Source of the DNA: JBJXGC01 sp046154545
GTDB taxonomy: Bacteria; Chloroflexota; Dehalococcoidia; Tepidiformales; Tepidiformaceae
Assembly: GCA_046154545.1 (NCBI GenBank)
Contig: JBJXGC010000170.1
Coordinates: 1 to 5,090, forward strand
Length of the DNA: 5,090 bases
Direction of reading: 5' to 3'
The position numbers and the translations under genes are program-made. Shown piece after piece: positions 1 to 5,090 of this stretch (the stretch's first letter is position 1; every line of letters begins with the position of its first letter). Under the pieces are notes generated by a model. That model searched no databases. It was not told the origin of the DNA and was given only the letters and a program-made list of their open reading frames with translations.

Positions 1-1988
1 GCGAACTCTGTGACGCGATCACCCTCCTCATCGACAACCCCGAAGCGACGCTCGACGACCTCCTCACGATCGTGAAGGGCCCGGACTTCCCCACCTACGG
101 CATCGCCCTCGTCGGCAAGGACAGCGAACAGGTCCGGCTCGCCTACGGAGAAGGCCACGGCCGCATCATCATGCAGGCCCGCACCAACATCGAAGAGAAC
201 GCCCGCGGGCGCACAGCGATCATCGTCACCGAGCTGCCCTACCAGGTGAACAAGGCGATGCTCATCGAGAAGATCGCCGACCTCGTGCGCGACGGCAAGA
301 TCGTTGGCATCGCCGACCTTCGGGATGAGTCCGACCGCCACGGCATGCGGATCAACATTGAACTGAAGCGCGAAGGCTCTGTCGCCACGATCAAGAACCT
401 GCTCTACAAGCACACCGCCATGCGCTCGACCTTCGCCGTCAACATGATGGCGATCGTCGATGGCCAGCCCCGCCGCCTTGGCCTGAAGCGGGCGCTGGAA
501 CTCTACATCGACCATCGCCGTGAAGTGATCCGGCGGCGCACTGAGTACCAGCTCGAAAAGGCCCGCGAGCGGGAACACATCCTCCAGGGGCTCCTCCAGG
601 CGATCGAGATGGTCGACCTCATCATCGCGGCGATCCGGGCCTCCGAATCGGCCGAGAACTCGCGCGATATCCTCCAGGGCGTCGGGGCTGTCATCGCTCA
701 GCGCCTCCCGGCCAACACGCCGGCCGCCGTGGCCCGCCGGCTGACCGCGTCGAACCCGTTCACCTTCAGCGAGGTCCAGGCCCGGGCCATCCTCGACCTC
801 CAGCTCCGCCGTCTCGCCGCACTCGAGCGGCAGACCCTCCAGGACGAATACGCAGCGGTGATCGAACAAATCGGCTACCTCGAGGACCTTCTCGCCAACC
901 CGCGCAAGATCGACTTCCTCATCCGCGACGACGCCGCCGAAGTGAAGAAGAAGTATGGCGACGCCCGCCGCACGGAGATCGTCGAAGCCGACGCAGAGGA
1001 CTTCAAGGAGGAGGACCTCGTCCCCCACCAGGAGAGCGTCCTTACCCTCAGCATTCGCAACTACATCAAGCGGATGGCACTCGAAGAGTTCCGCGTCCAG
1101 CAGCGCGGCGGCAAAGGCAGCCGCGGCGCCGCCATCCGCGAAGAAGACGCGGTGATGAAGCTCATCGTCTGCGACACACACGACCACCTCCTCTTCTTCA
1201 GCGACAAAGGCAAGGTCTACGCCCTTCGCGGCTACGACATCCCCGACCTCAAGAAGCAGTCGAAGGGCACGCCGGTCGTCAACCTTATCGACATGGAGGC
1301 GGGTGAACGCGTGACCGCGATCGTCGTGGTCAAGGACTACGCCAAGGACTTCCTCCTCCTCGCCACGAGAGACGGCATCATCAAGAAGACGAAGCTGAGC
1401 GAGTTCGAGGAGGTCCGGCGCAATGGCAAGATCGCCATGCGCCTCGACTCTACCGACCAGCTCATCGCGGTGAAGCTGGCAACCGAAAGCACCGAGGTCA
1501 TCCTCGTCAGCAGCGAAGGACAGGCGATCCGCTTCAAGATTGACGACCTCCGCGACGCCAGCCGCTCCAGTGGGGGCGTGCGCGGCATCCGCCTCCCCGA
1601 CGGCGCCTACGTCGTCGGCGTGGAGTCGAGCGACGAAGGACAGGACGTGCTGATCATCTCGGAGCGCGGCTTCGGCAAGCGCACGGCCCTCGACGAGTAC
1701 CCGGTCCAGGGCCGTGGCGGCCAGGGCGTGCGGACGCTGAACGTGACCGACCGGACGGGCAAGGTAGCCGCTTGCCGCACGGTGAACCCCGACGAGCAGC
1801 TCCTCCTCGTCTCGCGCGATGGCATCGTCATCCGCACCAGGGTCGATACGATCAGCCGGATCGGCCGCAACACCCAGGGCGTGAGCGTCATGGGCGTCGC
1901 CGAAGGCGACCAGGTGGCCAGCATCGCCGCCTTCGCCATGGCCGACGAGACGCCCCCGAAGGGGACGAACGGGGCCACGCCGGAGTAG
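1..1988 (+). CDS. gyrA: DNA gyrase subunit A, C-terminal part (5' truncated by window edge)
   Basis: GyrA is the breakage-reunion subunit of the type IIA topoisomerase that negatively supercoils DNA with GyrB in the cytoplasm. The reading frame is open from base 3 (ELCDAITLLIDNPEAT) and ends in TAG at 1986-1988, giving 661 visible codons. The GTG at base 72 is an internal valine codon in a conserved stretch (IVKGPDFP), not a start. By comparison with known GyrA, about 200 N-terminal residues are missing, including the catalytic tyrosine and quinolone-resistance region. In order one sees the tower segment (TELPYQVNKAMLIEKIADL), the coiled coil (about 495-960, with ILDLQLRRLAALERQ), and the C-terminal beta-pinwheel from about 1040. 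The GyrA box reads QQRGGKG at 1098-1118, which favours GyrA over ParC. A related loop, QGRGGQG, lies at 1707-1727. The tail after the last blade is short and not strongly acidic. A segment of about 26 residues (681-758) appears added before the FxxSExQAxAILD helix. Identification is very secure. Confidence 0.97.
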   Translation, partial: ELCDAITLLIDNPEATLDDLLTIVKGPDFPTYGIALVGKDSEQVRLAYGEGHGRIIMQARTNIEENARGRTAIIVTELPYQVNKAMLIEKIADLVRDGKIVGIADLRDESDRHGMRINIELKREGSVATIKNLLYKHTAMRSTFAVNMMAIVDGQPRRLGLKRALELYIDHRREVIRRRTEYQLEKAREREHILQGLLQAIEMVDLIIAAIRASESAENSRDILQGVGAVIAQRLPANTPAAVARRLTASNPFTFSEVQARAILDLQLRRLAALERQTLQDEYAAVIEQIGYLEDLLANPRKIDFLIRDDAAEVKKKYGDARRTEIVEADAEDFKEEDLVPHQESVLTLSIRNYIKRMALEEFRVQQRGGKGSRGAAIREEDAVMKLIVCDTHDHLLFFSDKGKVYALRGYDIPDLKKQSKGTPVVNLIDMEAGERVTAIVVVKDYAKDFLLLATRDGIIKKTKLSEFEEVRRNGKIAMRLDSTDQLIAVKLATESTEVILVSSEGQAIRFKIDDLRDASRSSGGVRGIRLPDGAYVVGVESSDEGQDVLIISERGFGKRTALDEYPVQGRGGQGVRTLNVTDRTGKVAACRTVNPDEQLLLVSRDGIVIRTRVDTISRIGRNTQGVSVMGVAEGDQVASIAAFAMADETPPKGTNGATPE

Positions 1989-2045
1989 CGCGTCAACCGG
2001 ACAAAAATCCACCCGATCATCACCAAGTTTCGCACCAAGAAGGCC

Positions 2046-2050
2046 GAAGG
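2046..2050 (+). promoter_or_regulatory. Candidate Shine-Dalgarno for the HD-GYP gene
   Basis: GAAGG lies 4 bases before the GTG at 2055 and 7 bases before the GTG at 2058. Spacing favours 2058. The ATG at 2091 has no comparable purine-rich motif upstream. The gap 1989-2054 shows no recognisable -35/-10 pair and no hairpin plus T-tract, so either the gene is read from gyrA or its promoter lies inside gyrA. Confidence 0.45.
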
Positions 2051-2054
2051 TTAG

Positions 2055-3803
2055 GTGGTGAACACGTGGCACACCATCAGTGGCGCGGCGATGAGCGTCC
2101 TCACGCTCCCCGGCCGGAGGATTCGCTGGAAACTGATGCTCCCGTATGCGTTCCTCACCGTCGCAATGGCGGCACTGGGGAGTTTCCTCATCATCCGCTT
2201 CGTGACCGGCTCGCTTGAAGAGCGGTTCACGAACCAGCTCGTTGAGTCCGGCCGCGTGGCTTCCGACGCAATGGTGAGACGCGAGCGCCTACAACTGACG
2301 ACCCTCCGAAGCATCGCGTATTCGGAGGGGATGGCCGCTGCTGTTGAAAGCCGGGACAGCCGGGCGGTGGCGAACCTGGCTCATCCCGTGGCGGTGAACG
2401 CTCGGGCCGAACGAGTCGAGATATTAGATTCCCGGGGCAGCTCGCTCTTTGGCACGAGCCGCACGGCAGATGCGACGTACGCTCCATCCGGCGCCGAGCC
2501 GTTCGGCCAGTGGTCGATCGTCGCGGATGTACTCGCCGGCCGGCATGACGAGGTCGGTGACAAGTGGGCGCAACTGGTCTGGACGGCTGACGGCATGGCC
2601 CTGTTCACGGCCGGACCGGTCATCGGGGACGACGGGCGGGTCGTCGGCGTTGTGCTTGTGGGCAGCCTTCTCGCCCCGTTCTTACCTTCGGTCAAGGGCG
2701 AGGCCCTCGCCGACGTGACGGTCTACGACCTTGATGGCGAACCCCTAGCCTCAACATTCGTGGTAAACGATCTGGAGCGCAAGACGCTGCGTCCGCCGGG
2801 TCAACCGTCTGAGTCCACCCGAGGTCGTCCTCGCGTTCGCGCAGAGGTGTTCGGGCGCAGTTACGACCTGCTCTATGGCGAACTGGTCCTCCGCCGCGAG
2901 GTCGTCGGGCTCTACTCCGTCGCACTGCCAAGCGGCTACATCGCCTCGGCCGGCACCAATACCGGTTGGCGGCTTGCACTCCTCTTCGGCGGCGCAACCC
3001 TGGGCGTGCTCGGTCTTGGTCTCGTGCTGGGACAACAACTTACGCGTCCGCTTCTCCGCCTGGTCAGCGTGGCCCGCCAGGTGGCGAGCGGCGACCTCAG
3101 CGCACGCTCGGGACTGGACGCCGCGGACGAAATCGGCCAACTGGCAGCGTCGATCGACGTCATGACACAACGCCTCCAGCGCCAGCACATGGCGACGATC
3201 GGCGCGCTGGCGTCAGCCATCGACGCGCGCGACCCGCATACTGCTGGCCACTCCGTGCGGGTAGGTAACCTCTCGGTCGAACTCGGCCGCGAAATGGGGC
3301 TGAAGGGCGGCGCCCTTCACCACTTGCAGGTGGGCGGCTTGCTTCATGACGTCGGGAAAATAGGCATCCGGGACAGCATCTTGCTCAAGGAAGGACGGCT
3401 GACCGCTGAGGAGCGGCGGCTGATCGAAGAGCATCCTCAGATCGGCCTTCGCATCCTCGAGCCGGCCGGCCTGCCACCCGAGGTACTCGCCATCGTCGGC
3501 GGCCACCACGAGCGCGTGAACGGGACCGGGTACCCGAATCGCCTTCGCGACGAGGAGGTCACCGCGTTTCCGAGGATCGCCGCCGTCGCCGATGTCTACG
3601 ACGCGCTGACGGCCGACCGGCCCTACCGAAAGGCAATGTCCGTCCATGAAGTGCTCGAGATGCTGGAGCGAGAGGCCGGAGACGGACTCCTCGACCCAGA
3701 CGTGGTGCAGGCGATGCGGCGGATTGCCGGCGCATGGGAGGAGATGCGGCGCGGCGAAGCCGGGCTCACCATCAAGCTCCTCGGCTCCGTGGAGGCGGCC
3801 TGA
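2055..3803 (+). CDS. Membrane-bound sensor HD-GYP protein, predicted cyclic di-GMP phosphodiesterase (TM-sensor-TM-HAMP-HD-GYP)
   Basis: Predicted to hydrolyse cyclic di-GMP at the inner face of the membrane in response to an external signal. Of 582 residues counted from GTG 2055, a short basic N-terminus (RRIRWK) precedes TM1 at about 27-50. Residues 51-303 form an extracytoplasmic region with Cache-like wording (TAGPVIGDDGRVVGVVLVG, then VTVYDLDGEPLAST). TM2 is about 304-326. HAMP is about 327-378 (conserved P332 and DEIGQLAASID). HD-GYP runs from about 384 to 560. HD-GYP family residues seen are H399 in GHSVRV, HDVGK (431-435), H460, HH at 484-485, GTGYP (490-494) and D513 in AVADVYDALT with RPYR. 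All expected metal and substrate motifs are present, so it is probably active; the common Asp before GTGYP is Asn489, a frequent variant. No GGDEF domain is fused. The start could be GTG 2055, GTG 2058 or ATG 2091; all keep TM1. It lies 66 bases after gyrA, and its stop overlaps the next gene's ATG. The sensed ligand is unknown. Confidence 0.92.
   Translation: MVNTWHTISGAAMSVLTLPGRRIRWKLMLPYAFLTVAMAALGSFLIIRFVTGSLEERFTNQLVESGRVASDAMVRRERLQLTTLRSIAYSEGMAAAVESRDSRAVANLAHPVAVNARAERVEILDSRGSSLFGTSRTADATYAPSGAEPFGQWSIVADVLAGRHDEVGDKWAQLVWTADGMALFTAGPVIGDDGRVVGVVLVGSLLAPFLPSVKGEALADVTVYDLDGEPLASTFVVNDLERKTLRPPGQPSESTRGRPRVRAEVFGRSYDLLYGELVLRREVVGLYSVALPSGYIASAGTNTGWRLALLFGGATLGVLGLGLVLGQQLTRPLLRLVSVARQVASGDLSARSGLDAADEIGQLAASIDVMTQRLQRQHMATIGALASAIDARDPHTAGHSVRVGNLSVELGREMGLKGGALHHLQVGGLLHDVGKIGIRDSILLKEGRLTAEERRLIEEHPQIGLRILEPAGLPPEVLAIVGGHHERVNGTGYPNRLRDEEVTAFPRIAAVADVYDALTADRPYRKAMSVHEVLEMLEREAGDGLLDPDVVQAMRRIAGAWEEMRRGEAGLTIKLLGSVEAA
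3791..3795 (+). promoter_or_regulatory. Shine-Dalgarno deciding the start of the Pro/Thr-rich gene
   Basis: GGAGG within the last codons of the HD-GYP gene lies 7 bases before ATG 3803. It is the strongest ribosome-binding site seen in the window. It supports the start at 3803 over the in-frame upstream start at 3734, which would add 23 polar, Arg-rich residues ahead of the hydrophobic segment. Together with the TGATG overlap it indicates translational coupling. Confidence 0.8.
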
Positions 3804-4606
3804 TGAGGCACGCTTTCGGCAGCGTACTCGCCGTAGTCGCCGCTGTCGGCGCATGTTTCGGCGCCACGTTTGCGGGCAGGGTCATCGCGCTGTCCGGCTC
3901 TGTGGCCACGGAAGTCAGCCTCGACCTTCGTTCGGCGTTGGCAGCCGACTACTCGGAGGACACGGACGCGCCACAGCTGCCCGCACTTCGCCCGGCCGTC
4001 ATCGATGCGATAGATGCCGACGATGGTCCGGCAGCGGACGAGAGCCGCCCCAATGCTCGCCCAGCGTTCATCCCGCCGGGCGCTCCGATTCACCAGCCCG
4101 GACCCACAGTGGAGGTGGATCGGATTCCCACGGCGAAGCCCGCCGGCCGGGGGGCCAACGCGACTCCGGGCCCGCCCGATCCCACGCCAACGCCCGGGAT
4201 GACGACGCCGGGCATGGCGACGCCTTCGCCCGTGCCGACACCCGTCAGTACGCCTACTCCAGCCAACACGACACGCCCCGCTCCCCGCAAGTCGCCGGCG
4301 CCCGCGGACAGCCCAACGCCGACCCTCGAGCCAACATCGATGCCAACGCCTACGGCCAGTCCAACTGCGACCGTCGAGCCAACATCGACGCCTACGCCCA
4401 CTCCTACAGCCATGCCGACCGCGTCCGCCCCGCTTACTCCGACGCAGATCCCGCCGCCTAGCCCAACTCCCGCACCAACGACGGCAGACACGCCGGTGGC
4501 AACGCCAGGCGTGACCCCAACGGCTGCTCCGCCAGCCACGAGCACACCGTCGAATGGCAACGGCGGCGTTGGTAACGGCAACGGCAACGGCAACGACAAG
4601 CACTGA
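3803..4606 (+). CDS. Exported or membrane-anchored Pro/Thr-rich protein of unknown function
   Basis: A 267-residue protein I cannot assign to a named family. ATG 3803 is chosen because GGAGG sits 7 bases upstream and its A is the last base of the preceding TGA. The N-terminus (MRHAFGSVLAVVAAVGAC) is a signal peptide or single membrane anchor, hydrophobic from about 5 to 31. C18 is the only cysteine and sits in a passable lipobox (AVGAC), so a lipoprotein is possible, though the hydrophobic stretch continues beyond it. Residues about 33-110 are non-repetitive, acidic and low in aromatics. Residues about 121-250 are a Pro/Thr/Ser/Ala low-complexity stalk with many TPTP runs and an imperfect 16-residue tandem repeat. 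The tail is Gly/Asn-rich (NGNGNGNDKH). No catalytic motif, LPXTG signal or C-terminal TM is visible. Such stalks usually span the cell wall or carry O-glycans (known of similar proteins; inferred here). Coupling to the HD-GYP gene suggests shared expression. The coding frame is credible from the coupling, SD and signal sequence. Confidence 0.8.
   Translation: MRHAFGSVLAVVAAVGACFGATFAGRVIALSGSVATEVSLDLRSALAADYSEDTDAPQLPALRPAVIDAIDADDGPAADESRPNARPAFIPPGAPIHQPGPTVEVDRIPTAKPAGRGANATPGPPDPTPTPGMTTPGMATPSPVPTPVSTPTPANTTRPAPRKSPAPADSPTPTLEPTSMPTPTASPTATVEPTSTPTPTPTAMPTASAPLTPTQIPPPSPTPAPTTADTPVATPGVTPTAAPPATSTPSNGNGGVGNGNGNGNDKH
4325..4420 (+). repeat. Imperfect 48-bp tandem repeat (2 copies) in the Pro/Thr-rich gene
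   Basis: Two adjacent in-frame 48-base units (4325-4372 and 4373-4420) encode LEPTSMPTPTASPTAT and VEPTSTPTPTPTAMPT. The core TCGAGCCAACATCGA is identical at 4326-4340 and 4374-4388. The unit is 16 codons, so copy-number change would keep the frame. Confidence 0.75.
4574..4594 (+). repeat. AACGGC hexamer microsatellite (3.5 copies) encoding Asn-Gly
   Basis: AACGGC is repeated in tandem, giving the NGNGNGN tail just before the stop at 4604-4606. A related GGCAAC lies at 4556-4561. The hexamer is a multiple of three, so slippage would change tail length without a frameshift. Confidence 0.7.
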
Positions 4607-4824
4607 TGCCCGTGGGGCTCAGCTCTGCCCGAACACGTTGCACGCCAGGGTAGGTCTTGGCGTCTGACGGCGGCGCGCCCGAGGGTGTTGCTGGCAGCGC
4701 TTGGCCCCAAATGTCGGGAGCTTCTTCCTGGCGTCAGGGCGGGCCGACTTCCACCTACGCGCGGGCGCTGTGTGAGGCCGTTAAGGTCTTCGCCCGGTGT
4801 CGTTCGTTCCATGCGGCAACCGTA

Positions 4825-4840
4825 GCCCCGGACGCGGGGC
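4825..4840. other. GC-rich hairpin without T-tract
   Basis: GCCCCG-GACG-CGGGGC forms a perfect 6-bp stem with a 4-base loop. No run of T follows on either strand, so it is not a standard intrinsic terminator. It could be part of a transcript 3' end or a chance event in GC-rich DNA. Confidence 0.35.
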
Positions 4841-4922
4841 GTGTCCCTACCCCAAAGTAAAGATGACGTCCCATCGTGAGCCCGCGCTCGGTGCAGCCGA
4901 CGCGCGCGTCCCCCCGGGTTGC

Positions 4923-4936
4923 TGGAATCAATTCCA
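4923..4936 (-). terminator. Possible 3'-end hairpin of the tRNA-Glu transcript (weak)
   Basis: TGGAATCAATTCCA is a near-perfect inverted repeat. Read on the minus strand it begins 29 bases after the tRNA CCA and folds as TGGAA-TTGA-TTCCA. GGG at 4916-4918 and CCC at 4937-4939 could extend the stem across a 4-base bulge. No T-tract follows, so the terminator role is only suggested by position. Confidence 0.25.
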
Positions 4937-4964
4937 CCCCGACCAAGCGGGCACCGAGGAAGTC

Positions 4965-5041
4965 TGGTAGCGCGTGGGGGATTCGAACCCCCGATCTCCG
5001 CCTTGAAAGGGCGGCGTCCTGGGCCTCTAGACGAACGCGCC
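4965..5041 (-). tRNA. tRNA-Glu (anticodon UUC), CCA encoded
   Basis: On the minus strand the gene is 77 bases including the encoded CCA (4965-4967). The acceptor arm is GGCGCGT (5041-5035) with ACGCGCT (4975-4969), giving six normal pairs and a terminal G1-U72 wobble; the discriminator is A73. The D arm GTCTAGAGGCCCAGGAC matches bacterial tRNA-Glu closely. The anticodon stem CCGCC/GGCGG encloses loop CTTTCAA, with anticodon TTC opposite 5005-5007. The variable loop is AGATC. The T arm is GGGGG-TTCGAAT-CCCCC. The tRNA decodes GAA and, by wobble, GAG. In bacteria lacking GlnRS, GluRS also charges tRNA-Gln; nothing here tests that. It converges with the upstream protein genes. Only a weak -10-like TACGCT (plus-strand 5053-5058) is seen before its 5' end. 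Confidence 0.96.
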
Positions 5042-5090
5042 GCAGCCCCCAAAGCGTAGCACGGCCCACGCCGTAGCCGCGAGGCGCGCC

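Larger units (their letters stand above)
4607..4964. other. Intergenic region between convergent Pro/Thr-rich gene and tRNA-Glu; no convincing gene
   Basis: This stretch of about 360 bases has short open frames on both strands but none with good start context, recognisable protein wording or a clear signal. The frame at 4657-4860 (+) begins with TTG and has only a weak AGGG upstream. The region holds weak inverted repeats: an imperfect one just after the stop (about 4613-4638, GGGC/GCCC with flanking CGTG/CACG), one at 4825-4840 and one at 4923-4936. None is followed by a T-tract on either strand. The heptamer TGGCGTC occurs at about 4658 and again at about 4731. No promoter, riboswitch or attachment-site duplication was recognised. 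Confidence 0.6.

Noticed and set aside
3646..4461. Plus-strand open frame of 271 codons overlapping both genes
   Set aside because: Wrong frame relative to the HD-GYP and Pro/Thr-rich genes; basic, Arg/His/Ser-rich shadow translation with no start context.
3623..4603. Minus-strand open frame of 326 codons with Arg/Trp-rich sequence
   Set aside because: It is opposite the HD-GYP and Pro/Thr-rich genes, has Arg-rich composition typical of GC-rich shadow frames, and no recognisable domain.
4657..4860. Small plus-strand frame of 67 codons starting with TTG
   Set aside because: Weak SD, no recognised similarity, no hydrophobic or domain pattern; could be chance in GC-rich DNA.
4900..5041. Integration (attachment) site at the tRNA-Glu 3' end
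   Set aside because: No duplicate of the tRNA 3' part and no integrase gene are present in the window.
4090..5052. Long minus-strand open frame (320 codons) rich in Gly-Val repeats
   Set aside because: The GVGVGV wording is the antisense reading of the Pro/Thr repeats in the real gene, and its N-terminal part (AEIGGSNPPRAT) is a translation of the tRNA-Glu sequence.
4755..5069. Minus-strand frame containing RRSGVRIPHAL, and plus-strand frame 4876-5076 containing WGIRTPDLRLERAAS
   Set aside because: Both phrases are well-known false proteins made by translating a tRNA T arm and anticodon arm; the tRNA-Glu explains them.
5042..5090. Promoter for tRNA-Glu on the minus strand
   Set aside because: Only a TACGCT -10-like hexamer (plus 5053-5058) is seen, with no acceptable -35 at normal spacing inside the window.

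Overview
The window is GC-rich bacterial DNA. It holds three same-strand protein genes (+), then a gene-poor stretch of about 360 bases, then a tRNA gene on the opposite strand. The phylum cannot be fixed from the sequence alone. The GyrA wording (for example LRRLAALERQ), the long Pro/Thr low-complexity exported protein and the encoded-CCA tRNA-Glu fit a high-GC lineage such as Chloroflexota, or less likely Actinomycetota; this is inference.

Layout: (1) 1-1988, the 3' three quarters of gyrA (DNA gyrase subunit A). It is cut by the window edge, so the catalytic tyrosine and quinolone-resistance region lie outside. The coiled coil, GyrA box and C-terminal beta-pinwheel are present. (2) 2055-3803, a membrane-anchored HD-GYP protein: a TM-flanked extracytoplasmic sensor of about 250 residues, then HAMP, then a complete-looking HD-GYP domain, predicted to hydrolyse cyclic di-GMP. 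(3) 3803-4606, a secreted or membrane-anchored Pro/Thr-rich protein of unknown function. Its ATG overlaps the TGA of the HD-GYP gene (TGATG) and it has a strong Shine-Dalgarno inside that gene. (4) 4607-4964, a stretch with no convincing gene, only weak hairpins. (5) 4965-5041 (-), tRNA-Glu with anticodon UUC.

How they may work together: gyrA is housekeeping. The 66-base gap after it shows no clear terminator or promoter, so read-through into the HD-GYP gene is possible. The HD-GYP gene and the Pro/Thr-rich gene look like a translationally coupled pair. A signal sensed outside the membrane would pass through HAMP to change cyclic di-GMP turnover, and the coupled partner would be a surface stalk-like or anchored protein. 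The functional link is a hypothesis based on coupling. No clearly novel system is visible; this pair is the best candidate for follow-up.
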